DNA from: Chryseobacterium gallinarum
GTDB taxonomy: Bacteria > Bacteroidota > Bacteroidia > Flavobacteriales > Weeksellaceae
Assembly: GCF_001021975.1 (NCBI RefSeq)
Contig: NZ_CP009928.1
Span: 1,922,001-1,986,000, forward strand
Reading direction: 5' to 3'
DNA length: 64,000 bases
The notes beneath the pieces were generated by a model. It saw only the letters and a program-made list of their open reading frames with translations, was not told the origin of the DNA and searched no databases. The first letter of the stretch is position 1, and every line of letters begins with the position of its first letter. A program made the position numbers and the translations under genes. Shown here one piece after another: positions 27,433 through 36,259 of this stretch.

Positions 27433-29271
27433 ATGAGAAAATCGGCTGCAATCATTTTTGCGTTTATCATTTCACAATTTCAGGCTCAGCAAGGAGCTTA
27501 TTATCAGCAGGCTGCAAAGTACAAGATGGATATTGATGTCAATGCTGAAAAATTTACTTACCAGGGAAAACAAACCTTAGAATACACAAACAACTCACCT
27601 GATGAGCTAAAAGTGGTATATTTTCATTTGTATTGGAATGCCTTTAAGCCTAATTCCATGATGGACCAGCGAGTGGCTTCCCAGGGGAAGAATGGTGATG
27701 GAAGATTACAAAAAGAGGGGATTTCAAGATTGGCATCCATTCCTAAGGATCAGGAGGGAGCCCAGAATATTCACTGGATCAGGCAAAATGGAAAGGATCT
27801 GAAATTTGAAGTTCAGGAAACCATTATGAAAGTATATCTGGCTGAACCTGTCAAACCAAACTCCACTACTACTTTTACTATGGACTGGGATGCTGTAATC
27901 CCTCAGCAGATCAGAAGGAGTGGAAGAAATAACAGGGAAGGGGTAGATATGACGATGACCCAGTGGTATCCGAAAATTGCAGAATATGATTATGACGGAT
28001 GGGCAACTTTTGATTATCTGGGAAGAGAGTTCCATGCGCCATTTTCAGATTTTGATGTAACCATCAGGATCAATAAAGATTATGTAGTAGGAGCAGGAGG
28101 TATCCTTGAAAACCCTTCTGAAGTAAAGGGTTATGATGCCAATGCTAAAATAAAGACAGAAAAAGATAAGAAAGCAACCTGGAAATGGACCGCAAAAAAC
28201 ATTCTTGATTTTGCGTGGAGCGCAGACAGGGATTATTCTGTAGAAAGCTTCAATGTTCCGGAAGGGCCGAAAGTATACCTGGTGTATCAGAAAAATGACA
28301 AAACTAAAGTCTGGGGTGAAGCCCAGCCTTATATCACAAAATATTTCCAGATCATGAATTCTCATTTTGGAAAATATGTATATCCTACTTATGCGTTTAT
28401 CCAAGGTGGAGACGGTGGTATGGAATATGGAATGTGTACGATGATTTTAGGGGAAGCAAAAGATATTAAAGGACTGATGGGACTAATGGCTCATGAAGGA
28501 TCTCACTCCTGGTACCAGCAGATGCTGGCCACAAATGAATCTGTGCGTCCATGGATGGATGAAGGCTTTACAAGCTATGCGGAAGGGTATACCATGCACC
28601 AATTATTTCCGGAAGATTTACCCAATCCTTTTGCTAAAACCTTAGACGCCTACAGAAACTTTATTAAAAAAGGAATTGAGGAGCCGGCTGTTTGGCTGGG
28701 AGACCATCATGATAACGGAACAGCTTATACCTATGCTTCTTATGTGAAAGGAGAATTGTATCTTGTACAATTAGGATACATCATGGGAGAACAGAACCTT
28801 GCTGAAACCTTAAAGCAATATTATGATCAGTGGAGTATGAAACATCCGTCAGACAGAGATTTTCTTCATATTGCCCAAAAAGTATCCGGAATGGATTTAA
28901 AATGGTTTCACCACTATTGGATCAATACGACCAAAACCATTGATTATGGAATTAAAGATGTAAAATACGATGCAAAGTCAACAACAATTACCCTTGTAAA
29001 TAATGGACAGGTGCCTATGCCGATAGATTTCAGCATAATGACTACAGATAAAAAAGTGGTTACCTACCAGATTCCATTGAATATGACCCATACATGGAAA
29101 GAAAAAGATATCTATGGTGAGTTTAAAACCATGCCTTACTGGCCATGGACACAAAAGGAATATACCATTACAATTCCTTACACAAAATCTCAATTGTCCG
29201 TGTTAGGAATAGATTTCAGTCAGAGAATTGCGGATGTGAATATGGTGGATAATTTTGTTGAGGTGAAATAA
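27433..29271 (+). CDS. M1 family zinc metallopeptidase, exported
   Basis: 612 residues with a signal peptide (MRKSAAIIFAFIISQFQA). The zinc site is H354-E-G-S-H358 with E377 exactly 19 residues later (WMDEGFTSYAEG), and the exopeptidase loop is GGMEYGM in place of GAMEN. This variant is common in Bacteroidota secreted M1 enzymes, which trim N-termini of peptides in the periplasm or outside. A C-terminal beta region follows the catalytic domain. It has its own promoter and terminator. Confidence 0.92.
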   Translation: MRKSAAIIFAFIISQFQAQQGAYYQQAAKYKMDIDVNAEKFTYQGKQTLEYTNNSPDELKVVYFHLYWNAFKPNSMMDQRVASQGKNGDGRLQKEGISRLASIPKDQEGAQNIHWIRQNGKDLKFEVQETIMKVYLAEPVKPNSTTTFTMDWDAVIPQQIRRSGRNNREGVDMTMTQWYPKIAEYDYDGWATFDYLGREFHAPFSDFDVTIRINKDYVVGAGGILENPSEVKGYDANAKIKTEKDKKATWKWTAKNILDFAWSADRDYSVESFNVPEGPKVYLVYQKNDKTKVWGEAQPYITKYFQIMNSHFGKYVYPTYAFIQGGDGGMEYGMCTMILGEAKDIKGLMGLMAHEGSHSWYQQMLATNESVRPWMDEGFTSYAEGYTMHQLFPEDLPNPFAKTLDAYRNFIKKGIEEPAVWLGDHHDNGTAYTYASYVKGELYLVQLGYIMGEQNLAETLKQYYDQWSMKHPSDRDFLHIAQKVSGMDLKWFHHYWINTTKTIDYGIKDVKYDAKSTTITLVNNGQVPMPIDFSIMTTDKKVVTYQIPLNMTHTWKEKDIYGEFKTMPYWPWTQKEYTITIPYTKSQLSVLGIDFSQRIADVNMVDNFVEVK

Positions 29272-29291
29272 TTCAGATAAATGATAAAAAC

Positions 29292-29320
29292 AGAGGCTGC
29301 CACTTGGGGCAGCCTCTTTT
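29292..29320 (+). terminator. Terminator of the M1 peptidase gene
   Basis: 10-bp stem AGAGGCTGCC/GGCAGCCTCT, 6-base loop, TTTT tail. Confidence 0.9.
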
Positions 29321-29626
29321 CATGTCGTGGAAATTACCAAATAACCGGGGATCCGCAATCTTTGATAGAAACCCTGCAAGATTTTTTTTCAGATTTTTCA
29401 TATAGTACAATTGATTTTGTTGTTTCAACTGTATCCAGTACCTTTAAGGAATAACAGGATAAACTTGCAGGTGTAGTTCTTTACTTAATAAGTGTGTTGA
29501 AAATACCATTAATTGAGGTAAAGTTTGAACCTTATCAATCTAAATTAATATGGGATTTCATTAAGTTTTTGATCATAAAGCTTTATTTTTACACTTATTT
29601 ACAAATCTCTTTAGTTTAAAAAATAA
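29321..29626. other. Intergenic region before coaX
   Basis: About 300 bp of AT-rich DNA. I see no ORF or hairpin and no promoter with full consensus. Confidence 0.4.
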
Positions 29627-30385
29627 ATGAATTCAATTGTAATCAACGTAGGGAACAGCAATATCAGATTTGGACTTTTTAATGGCGATAATTGTGATAT
29701 TTCATGGGTAATCAATACCAAGCCCTACAGAACTGCGGATGAGCTGTATGTACAGATGCTGATGCTTTATCAGACCTATAAAATTGAGCCTAGAGAAATC
29801 GGGAAAGTGATTATAGGATCGGTGGTGCCACAGCTGACCAAAGTAATGAGCTCAGGAATCAAAAAAATTCACGGTACTACTCCTGTAATTGTTGACAGGA
29901 ATACCCCTTCAGGGGTTCAGGCAAAATCCAAGCAAATGGGAACGGATATCTATGCTAATCTGGTGGCTGCACATAATCTATATCCGGACAGAAAGAAAAT
30001 CGTTATTGATTTCGGAACGGCTCTTACCGCAAGCTGTGTAGCAGAAACAGGAGAAACCTTAGGCGTAATTATTGCGCCGGGAATTGTGACATCACTCAAT
30101 TCACTGATCAGCCAGACAGCCCAGCTTCCTGACATCGAACTTAAAAAGCCTAAATCTGTTTTAGGACTGGATACGGTGACCTGCATGCAAAGCGGGATGG
30201 TTTATGGTTTTTTAGGAATGGTAGAAGGCTTTATCAACCGTATCAATGATGAGGTGAATGATGATTGCTTTGTGGTTGCAACAGGAGGAGTCTCTCATGT
30301 ATATAAACCCCTAACGGAAAAAATTCACGTGATGGACAGGCTGCATACCCTGAAAGGGCTTTATTTTTTAGGTAAAGATTTATAA
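29627..30385 (+). CDS. coaX: Type III pantothenate kinase
   Basis: First step of coenzyme A synthesis, phosphorylating pantothenate. The 252-residue protein has the ASKHA phosphate loops NVGNSNIRFGLF at the N-terminus and VIDFGTALTASCV in the middle, and the GIVTSLNSLISQTAQLP segment of CoaX. Type III kinases need a monovalent cation and are not inhibited by CoA. The gene is followed at 54 bases by the acetyltransferase gene. Confidence 0.95.
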   Translation: MNSIVINVGNSNIRFGLFNGDNCDISWVINTKPYRTADELYVQMLMLYQTYKIEPREIGKVIIGSVVPQLTKVMSSGIKKIHGTTPVIVDRNTPSGVQAKSKQMGTDIYANLVAAHNLYPDRKKIVIDFGTALTASCVAETGETLGVIIAPGIVTSLNSLISQTAQLPDIELKKPKSVLGLDTVTCMQSGMVYGFLGMVEGFINRINDEVNDDCFVVATGGVSHVYKPLTEKIHVMDRLHTLKGLYFLGKDL

Positions 30386-30438
30386 TTGTAATAACTGAGG
30401 CTAAGACAAAGCCTTAATTTGCCTTAATTTTTATTAAA

Positions 30439-30972
30439 ATGAAAGATTTTCCTGTAATTAAAACGGAAAGACTTATTCTTTCCCATCTGGAAGAGAAAGA
30501 TATTCCTTTTATCGTTGAATATCTTCAGCATAAAATTTATTCAGACCTTACTTCTAACATTCCTTATCCTTACACGGAAAGTGATGCCAGGTTCTGGTTG
30601 AAAATGTCTGAAGAAGCTTTTGAAAATAACTCGGGATATACTTTCGGAATCCGTAATAAAGAAGGACAAATTATCGGTGCTATCGGACTTCACGACAGGG
30701 ATGATGATAAGGCTGAATTAGGTTATTGGATCGGAATGCCTTACTGGAATAAAGGATACGTAACTGAAGCAGCCAAAGCTATAATAGATTTTGGCTTCAA
30801 AAAACTTAATTTTAATAAAATTTTTGCCACTCATTTTCCCCACAATCCCGCCTCAGGGAAAATAATGGAGAAAATAGGAATGGAGAAAGAGGCCTTTTTA
30901 AAAGAAGAAGTAAAAAAAGATGGAGAATATTTTGATCTTGTCATGTATTCCATTTTTAATAATCATAAATAA
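30439..30972 (+). CDS. GNAT family N-acetyltransferase (RimJ/RimL type)
   Basis: 177 residues of the RimJ/RimL subgroup: IKTERLILSHLEEKDI at the N-terminus, then the acetyl-CoA motif A region with YWIGMPYWNKGYVTEAAKAIIDFGF. Members acetylate ribosomal-protein N-termini or small amines. The substrate cannot be assigned. Confidence 0.85.
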   Translation: MKDFPVIKTERLILSHLEEKDIPFIVEYLQHKIYSDLTSNIPYPYTESDARFWLKMSEEAFENNSGYTFGIRNKEGQIIGAIGLHDRDDDKAELGYWIGMPYWNKGYVTEAAKAIIDFGFKKLNFNKIFATHFPHNPASGKIMEKIGMEKEAFLKEEVKKDGEYFDLVMYSIFNNHK

Positions 30973-31000
30973 AAACGGAGATCATTCCGGTCTCCGTTTT
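30971..31000. terminator. Bidirectional terminator
   Basis: ACGGAGA/TCTCCGT stem with A-run left and T-run right, between the converging acetyltransferase and tadA genes. Confidence 0.8.
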
Positions 31001-31015
31001 ATTCGTATTGAGTAT

Positions 31016-31447
31016 TTATCTTTTATTTTTAAAAAAAGTTTTAACAATAGATGAGCATTCGTTTTCCATAATTCCCGTTACAATTTCTGTTTTCGGGTGT
31101 AGGGAGAGGTGTTTATTGATGAAACCTCTCTGCTCATCTCTGGCCCCTATAACTACTTTTGAAATCTGAGCCCAGGATAATGCTCCTGCACACATAACAC
31201 AAGGTTCCATAGTGACATAGAGCGTACAATCCTTTAAATATTTACCACCAAGAAAATGAGCAGCGGAAGTGATGGCCTGCATTTCTGCATGGGCGGTAAC
31301 GTCATTCAGGGTTTCGGTGAGGTTATGGGCCTTTGCAATAACCCGGCTATTGGAAACAACAATACAACCGATAGGGACCTCATCTTTTTCCAGGGCAATT
31401 TCAGCTTCCTGTAAAGCCATCTTCATATAATATTCGTCGGTAAACAT
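31016..31447 (-). CDS. tadA: tRNA-adenosine(34) deaminase
   Basis: Converts A34 to inosine in tRNA-Arg(ACG). The 143-residue deaminase has the zinc site H53-A-E55 (TAHAEMQAI) and P-C83-V-M-C86 (EPCVMCAGAL). The start follows the stop of the upstream gene without a gap, so the two are probably co-transcribed. A related nucleoside deaminase is the alternative. Confidence 0.9.
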   Translation of the reverse strand: MFTDEYYMKMALQEAEIALEKDEVPIGCIVVSNSRVIAKAHNLTETLNDVTAHAEMQAITSAAHFLGGKYLKDCTLYVTMEPCVMCAGALSWAQISKVVIGARDEQRGFINKHLSLHPKTEIVTGIMENECSSIVKTFFKNKR

Positions 31448-32071
31448 TTATTCTGTCATCGTTAAAGTTAAAGGAAGCCTGAATTGAAAACTGGCCGGAT
31501 CACCTTTGGCGGTGGCGGGCGTAAATTTTTCAGAAATGGAATACATCGCAATTTCAGCCTGCCTGTTGAATGTGAAATTATCGCCTTGTGCATGTACATT
31601 GCTGATGCTACCATCCGGTTCAACCGTAAAAATCACATCTGTCATGACTGTTTTGGGTTCAGAATGAACACCATCCGTATAAAGAAGATCGGCAACCTCC
31701 TGTCTCAATGAATTGATTCCTCCCGGATAATTGGGTGCTGTTTCTACATCATTATTTTTGTTTTCCGTTTGGGATCCGTCTTTTATTTTTTTTATCAATT
31801 GAAGATCTTCCAGGTTTCTTACCCGTAACAAGGCTCCGATCAATGCATTATTTTCAATACTGTCCATTTTTTTCATGAAGAAAAGAAAATCACCTTTTAT
31901 AGCAGCCTTTTTGAAGGTGTTGGATTCGGCATCAAATTTCTTCTTGAATTCTTTATTGAGCATAGTTCTGTGCTGGTTGTAATAATTTTTTACTACCCGG
32001 AACTCTTCCTTTTGCTGTGACAGGCAAAAAGCAGAAATAATACAGCAAATACAGATTAATAAAGCTCTCAA
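31448..32071 (-). CDS. Exported TonB C-terminal-like protein
   Basis: 207 residues with a signal peptide (MRALLICICCIISAFCLSQ), a helical middle and a C-terminal TonB-like domain: NYPGGINSLRQEVADLL followed by VIFTVEPDGSISNVHAQGDN and a final beta strand. Such domains usually contact TonB-dependent receptors, yet here no membrane anchor or Pro-rich span precedes the domain, so energy transduction is unlikely for this protein alone. Confidence 0.75.
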   Translation of the reverse strand: MRALLICICCIISAFCLSQQKEEFRVVKNYYNQHRTMLNKEFKKKFDAESNTFKKAAIKGDFLFFMKKMDSIENNALIGALLRVRNLEDLQLIKKIKDGSQTENKNNDVETAPNYPGGINSLRQEVADLLYTDGVHSEPKTVMTDVIFTVEPDGSISNVHAQGDNFTFNRQAEIAMYSISEKFTPATAKGDPASFQFRLPLTLTMTE

Positions 32072-32114
32072 TTCAGTATATTTATGTAAATATAATTAAA
32101 AAATATGAGATTCT

Positions 32115-33035
32115 TCAGCTTTCAAGGTAACGGTTCAGAGATTCCTGGAGATGGGTTCTGATTTCATCAACTAAAGCTTTAGGTTCTAAAACGGTAACCT
32201 CTTTCCCATATGAAAGAATCTCCTGCATAAAGTCGTAAGTAGGATGCAGGAAGAATTCAAAATAAATTTCTTCCGGCGTTTCTTTGGTCTCTTTTTGCGA
32301 TTGGTGAAGTGGGAAACTTCTGATGTACTCTCCCTGATGACGGCTGCATTTCAATACAATATTCTGTGGCTTTTGCTCAGCCAGATTCATCACCCCAAAT
32401 GCATTTTTAAAATGTTCTCTAAAATTATAGTTATATTTTTCACGGAATTTATTTTTACTAACATCCAGATAATTAATCCTGTCCAGACCAAATGATTTCA
32501 AAAGTTTGTCTTTGGTATCGATCGCAATAAGATACCATCGGTCTTTAGATTCTTTCAGGGCCAACGGATGAACTTTTCTGGAAGTCATCAGTTTGTTTTT
32601 GTAATTATAATGTTCAAAAGAAACCACTCTTTTGTTACGAATGGCAAAGAACAGATCATAGAAATGTTCAACTCCGGTGGGCTTCCTGCTTTCAAAGAAG
32701 ATAAAATCTGAAAAATCCGGATGAAGATTCAATGCATTGCTCACCTGAAAAGATTCCAGGAGCTTTTGGTTATACTCATCCACTTCCATAATCGGGCGGC
32801 TCTCAATATAATACCGGTTGTCACCTTTTTTCTTATTGTGAATAGAAAGATTGAAAAGATCGGAAATTTCACGGATATCCCGCTGCAAGGTACGGATAGA
32901 GTAGCTCTTGATCCCTGCATCCTGAAATTCAAAAGAGTTTAAAAGATAGTCCTCCAGCTGGGAATAGGTAGCCGGAGAACTTTCTAATCTTTTAATAATT
33001 AAGGCATATCTTGTCAGATAAAAATCTTTTTTCAT
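32115..33035 (-). CDS. WYL-domain transcriptional regulator (YafY family)
   Basis: 306 residues: N-terminal helix-turn-helix of the YafY type (about 1-75, IKSYSIRTLQRDIREISDLF) and a WYL domain with the name-giving W167-Y168-L169 (KDRWYLIAID), then the C-terminal extension (WCX) usual in these factors. WYL regulators bind nucleic-acid ligands; PafBC of mycobacteria activates DNA-damage genes and BrxR/CapW repress defence systems. The promoter of this gene has the 23-bp motif also found before the M15, patatin and 56-aa genes, so it is the best candidate for the factor that binds it and for autoregulation. Confidence 0.88.
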   Translation of the reverse strand: MKKDFYLTRYALIIKRLESSPATYSQLEDYLLNSFEFQDAGIKSYSIRTLQRDIREISDLFNLSIHNKKKGDNRYYIESRPIMEVDEYNQKLLESFQVSNALNLHPDFSDFIFFESRKPTGVEHFYDLFFAIRNKRVVSFEHYNYKNKLMTSRKVHPLALKESKDRWYLIAIDTKDKLLKSFGLDRINYLDVSKNKFREKYNYNFREHFKNAFGVMNLAEQKPQNIVLKCSRHQGEYIRSFPLHQSQKETKETPEEIYFEFFLHPTYDFMQEILSYGKEVTVLEPKALVDEIRTHLQESLNRYLES

Positions 33036-33052
33036 GATCTAATTTTATAAGA

Positions 33053-33093
33053 CAAATATATGGGCTTAATGCGACAAAACGTGTCGCGTTTAA
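33053..33093 (-). promoter_or_regulatory. WYL-locus promoter, site 1 (own gene)
   Basis: Minus-strand promoter: TATATTTG (33053-33060) preceded by 10 bases and then the motif at 33071-33093, whose core GCGACA-AAACG-TGTCGC is a perfect 6-bp inverted repeat. It is 18 bases before the regulator ATG. Four more copies with identical spacing lie at 52288, 53560, 54143 and 54345. Confidence 0.75.
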
Positions 33094-33123
33094 TTAAAGT
33101 TTTTTGGTAATCGATTTAATATA

Positions 33124-33591
33124 TTAATGCTGTGTTAATCCGTATAAATCATCTTCGCTCGTCATATTTTTCATAGATATTCCCTGAGAATAAAAAATGT
33201 ATAAAAACTGTTCAAAAACATAAGGAACACTTAAAAGGTTAAGGACAATAATTATAGTATTTCCTTCAATTTTTGAACTATACCATTCCCATGCTCTGTG
33301 ATACATACTTTCGATCCAGGATTCAAAATGCCATTGTCCATCTTCAGACATAATTTCATCTAATGTTTTATTTGTCATACTTTCCACAAACCATTTAGGT
33401 AAGATTGATTTCCATTCGCTGTCTTTTGGCCACTTATTTGTGTGAGCAAACTGACTTACAGATTTCATAACTTCTTTGGCTTTCTTTAAAACTTCATGAG
33501 GATTATTTACGTTCTTAACTTTAATAATCATTTTTAGGCCCTCAGGTATTTGAGCCTGGTTGTTAATATCTATTCTTTCCTTTTCTTGCAT
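33124..33591 (-). CDS. Candidate immunity protein for the split toxin
   Basis: 155 residues, Trp-rich (KWPKDSEWKSILPKWFVESM, WHFESWIESMYHRAWEWYSS), no signal peptide, with one hydrophobic stretch (GNTIIIVLNLLSVPYVFEQFLYIFY). I do not recognise the family. It follows the toxin C-terminal fragment by two bases, the place where polymorphic-toxin loci keep their immunity gene, and it is followed by the WYL regulator. Immunity is inferred from position only. Confidence 0.55.
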   Translation of the reverse strand: MQEKERIDINNQAQIPEGLKMIIKVKNVNNPHEVLKKAKEVMKSVSQFAHTNKWPKDSEWKSILPKWFVESMTNKTLDEIMSEDGQWHFESWIESMYHRAWEWYSSKIEGNTIIIVLNLLSVPYVFEQFLYIFYSQGISMKNMTSEDDLYGLTQH

Positions 33592-33593
33592 AA

Positions 33594-33896
33594 TTATTTT
33601 AATTTTAATATTTCAGGATTTTTCATATTTTTAATAAGATCATCAAATAAATTTTTGGGAATCCCTAGTGAATATTTTGTTTTCGATGCATCTCCAAATT
33701 GTGGTCTTTCAGGAAAAGCTTTTCCATAGCTTTGCTTTACTGCATCTTTCATTAATTTATTGAAAAATTTTTCATTTACTTCTGCAGTAAAAACCTCGGC
33801 CGTTTCTCCTCTTTTTATCCAATATTCTAGTACTCTGTCATCATCTTTAAATGTAACATATAATCTTTCATGGCCTATAATTTTAACTTTCCCCAT
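33594..33896 (-). CDS. C-terminal toxin-domain fragment, cut off by the mobile element
   Basis: 100 codons from an ATG lying at the edge of the element. The segment GKVKIIGHERLYVTFKDDDRVLEYWIKRG...FNKLMKDAVKQSYGKAFPERPQF...LGIPKNLFDDLIKN matches, as I recall it, the second half of a C-terminal domain in secreted toxins whose first half reads like FRVQGGIIPNASRERIVIEGG, which is how the protein at 44984-47248 ends. Rejoining the two near RERIVIEGG/KVKIIG gives a continuous frame. It is thus probably a pseudogene piece, though its own ATG could still be translated. Confidence 0.65.
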   Translation of the reverse strand: MGKVKIIGHERLYVTFKDDDRVLEYWIKRGETAEVFTAEVNEKFFNKLMKDAVKQSYGKAFPERPQFGDASKTKYSLGIPKNLFDDLIKNMKNPEILKLK

Positions 33897-33937
33897 GCAA
33901 CTTTTTGCCTGCGAACTATCTTGCTGAGGAGCAGAGT

Positions 33938-33968
33938 GTTACCATTTAGTAGTGAATAGATAGGTAAC
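33938..33968. promoter_or_regulatory. Left-end GTTACC/GGTAAC pair (candidate integrase arm sites)
   Basis: GTTACCATT at 33938-33946 (also at 44862-44870 near the right end) and an inverted GGTAAC at 33963-33968. Hexamers repeated in this way at both ends of an element are typical of integrase or excisionase binding sites. Confidence 0.4.
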
Positions 33969-34016
33969 GATTAAGAAATGAGCGGAGTGCTTTGAGGTAC
34001 ACTGTTTTGAATAGCC

Positions 34017-34079
34017 AAAGAACGCTCACTATTATCACTTGCAAAGATATTGATTTGTGAGCAAAAGTGAGCGTTCTTT
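34017..34079. repeat. 13-bp inverted repeat near the left end
   Basis: AAAGAACGCTCAC at 34017-34029 and its exact inverse at 34067-34079, 37 bases apart, just after the relaxase stop. There is no strong T-run on either side, so a recombination or transfer role is as likely as termination. Confidence 0.5.
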
Positions 34080-34115
34080 CGTGATTTTCTTCTTTGAGAA
34101 GAGAGAATTTGTTCC

Positions 34116-35123
34116 CTACATCCTTCGTCCCCGTTTCTTTCTCTTGTTGGCTTCGTGGCGCAGTCTCCGCTGAAAGGCGGTTTCGGCATAATTCTCTCCA
34201 TGGACTTGGAAGTCCAGTACACCGCCAACACCCGATGCAATCCCTTCGGCAACAACATCCACTACGCTCTCAACAAGGCTTGGTTCAGGACTTGGTGTTG
34301 GCTGTCGCTTTTCTTCTTGTAAAGGGCTTTTCGGCTGATAAATTGGAACAGAAGAGTGATAGGGAGCAGCATAGGACAGCCCGAATTGTTTCAGCAGCGA
34401 GTTATATCCAAACTCTCGTCCTATTTCCGAAGCCTTGAAAGTCTGCCCCTCAAAATGAAACTTCAGTCCATAGATGCTACCTTTCTTGTTCGTCATCTGT
34501 TCCACGATTACACCTTGTCGTCTCAAATCATATCGAAAGGATGCGTAGCCATTCAGTCCGCCATTCGCATACTTTCCCAACAGTCCATAAGCCATTGTGC
34601 GCAGTTTCTCCCTGCTCGCCTCCCGTGTCTGATTGGCTCTCGGCTTTTGATAGCGTTTTTCTGCCCGTATCTCATTGGCAATCGTCAGACCGTGTTTGCG
34701 ACTCAGCTCTTCTGCCACTCGTGCTGCCTTGTTACTTACAAAGGTCGTATCATAAACCGCCCCGTTCATACTCATCCGATTGGCAATGATATGAATGTGC
34801 AGATTGTCGGTATCCTTATGCGTAACGGCTACCACCTGATGCTCCTGCAATTTCATCGCTTGGATAAATTCACAGGCTATCCCTTGGAGCTTCTTCCAAT
34901 TCATCCCTGCTTCATCTTTCGGAGCGATACCGATTTCCATCCGCAGGAACTTGTTGCGACAACGACTGTTGAACCGACTGACAAGGTTCATCTCTTCGTA
35001 TATTCTCTTTGCCGTATCTCCACAAAGGTTCTGGATTAAGAGCTTATTCTTGAGTTTCGTTTCTCGGAAGATATACTCCAACGCCGTCTTACCGTGCGCT
35101 ATGGCTTTGCACTTAGCTATCAT
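34116..35123 (-). CDS. Relaxase/mobilization nuclease
   Basis: 335 residues. Nicks oriT and stays covalently bound to the transferred strand. The three-histidine metal motif is H102, H109 and H111 (THKDTDNLHIHIIANR), and Y17 in ALEYIF is the likely nucleophile; this order fits MOBP-type relaxases of Bacteroides mobilizable elements. The C-terminus is strongly basic. It overlaps the MobC-like gene by 11 bases. Confidence 0.9.
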   Translation of the reverse strand: MIAKCKAIAHGKTALEYIFRETKLKNKLLIQNLCGDTAKRIYEEMNLVSRFNSRCRNKFLRMEIGIAPKDEAGMNWKKLQGIACEFIQAMKLQEHQVVAVTHKDTDNLHIHIIANRMSMNGAVYDTTFVSNKAARVAEELSRKHGLTIANEIRAEKRYQKPRANQTREASREKLRTMAYGLLGKYANGGLNGYASFRYDLRRQGVIVEQMTNKKGSIYGLKFHFEGQTFKASEIGREFGYNSLLKQFGLSYAAPYHSSVPIYQPKSPLQEEKRQPTPSPEPSLVESVVDVVAEGIASGVGGVLDFQVHGENYAETAFQRRLRHEANKRKKRGRRM

Positions 35124-35517
35124 TGCGCTTGATATTTAGAACATCATATACCTCGTCCGTAATCCGATACCGAGGGCTGTAAAATCGCTCGAAAGCGTGT
35201 AGCGAGATGCAAGAAAGGTTCTTGGCAATAGTAACCCAAGAGGGGTCTTTCGTCTTAATCAAGTTGGAAATATGACTGAAGAAGTAGCTGACCCGTTGCA
35301 AGACCCGAATAGCTTCCCGTTCGTGTTCTCCCAATTGAGGAACGGCAACAATCTCCCCCGTAAGCAACGCCTCCCGACAGAACTCGGAGAGCTTCTTGCC
35401 CGTCCGTTCCGCTCGCTTTTGTATCCTCGTTTTCTCCTCTTCGGAGCAACGTATCCGAAGAAAGCAGGTCTTATTCGACTTCTTATCCCGTTTCTCTTTA
35501 TCTGTTTTTGGTTTCAT
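35113..35517 (-). CDS. MobC-like relaxosome accessory protein
   Basis: 134 residues, very basic N-terminus (MKPKTDKEKRDKKSNK) and a ribbon-helix-helix-like segment FLRIRCSEEEKTRIQKRAERTGKKLSEFCREALL, the usual DNA-binding form of MobC proteins that assist the relaxase at oriT. Overlap with the relaxase gene supports the pairing. Confidence 0.85.
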   Translation of the reverse strand: MKPKTDKEKRDKKSNKTCFLRIRCSEEEKTRIQKRAERTGKKLSEFCREALLTGEIVAVPQLGEHEREAIRVLQRVSYFFSHISNLIKTKDPSWVTIAKNLSCISLHAFERFYSPRYRITDEVYDVLNIKRNDS

Positions 35518-35604
35518 ATTAGTTTGTTCACTAAGGCATTCCAGCCGATGAGAACGAAGTGATTACGGCTCTCCCCCCGAGCGCAGCGGTAAAGGGGGCA
35601 AGTG

Positions 35605-35624
35605 CAGTTTGTGGCTACAAACTG
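35605..35624. promoter_or_regulatory. Candidate oriT hairpin
   Basis: Perfect 8-bp inverted repeat CAGTTTGT/ACAAACTG with a GGCT loop, next to a C/G-rich run (35574-35600), in the 232-base gap upstream of the mob genes. Position and hairpin are like mobilization origins; no nick consensus could be confirmed. Confidence 0.35.
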
Positions 35625-35749
35625 ACGTCTTGCAATGTTACCGATGAAATACATTCGCATATACTATGATTTGCTTCCATTACTTGTTCTTCTTGCCTTT
35701 TGAGAATGCCGATTATTCATTTCATCACTGATGGCTCGGAATGCCGGGA

Positions 35750-36256
35750 TTAAAGTTTGCGCCAGCGTTCTATATCCTCGCTGTATTCTTCCAAATGTCG
35801 GAGGGCTATGCTCTCCAAGAAACTCGAAACATTCGCCCCGTAATCGCCCAAGCGACGGACAACGAACTCCAAGCGTTCCCACGTGGAGCGACTGAGATAG
35901 GTTGCCTTTCTGTCGATGATTTTATGGGGTGTGAGAAAAGCTTCCCGATAGCTCTCCAAGCTTTCTTGTCGTTGCTTGTGGCTGATGCGTTTCGGAGTGC
36001 TTGATACCTCTTGTTGCTTTTCCTGTTTGGAATGCTCTGCTTTCACGGCTTCCTTTACTTCACTCAAAGACTCGGAAGGCAACGTTTGCTCGGAGACGGA
36101 GGAATGCGGAGAGCTTTCAGATTGCCCCGATTGCTCTATCTGCTTTGCTTCTTGTTTGGTAGAGATGGCTTTACTGACAATTTTGGAAAGTATCTGTGAG
36201 CCATCGGAGTCTTTGGGATGGTTCAAGTAATGAGATAAATCAAATTCCTCTTTCAT
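35750..36256 (-). CDS. DUF3408 family protein
   Basis: 168 residues: a long Ser/Glu/Gln-rich, probably disordered first half and a C-terminal domain (KATYLSRSTWERLEFVVRRLGDYGANVSSFLESIALRHLEEY) of the DUF3408 type found in Bacteroides conjugative and mobilizable elements, likely a DNA-binding helper. It lies 3 bases after the primase gene stop. Confidence 0.8.
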   Translation of the reverse strand: MKEEFDLSHYLNHPKDSDGSQILSKIVSKAISTKQEAKQIEQSGQSESSPHSSVSEQTLPSESLSEVKEAVKAEHSKQEKQQEVSSTPKRISHKQRQESLESYREAFLTPHKIIDRKATYLSRSTWERLEFVVRRLGDYGANVSSFLESIALRHLEEYSEDIERWRKL

Positions 36257-36259
36257 GGC

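Noticed and set aside
33594..33896. Stand-alone toxin or antitoxin gene
   Set aside because: The sequence looks like the second half of a domain whose first half ends the gene at the other side of the element.
34094..34438. Various long open frames opposite the mob, primase and helicase genes
   Set aside because: High-GC DNA leaves antisense frames open; the leftward proteins have recognisable motifs and the opposite frames do not.
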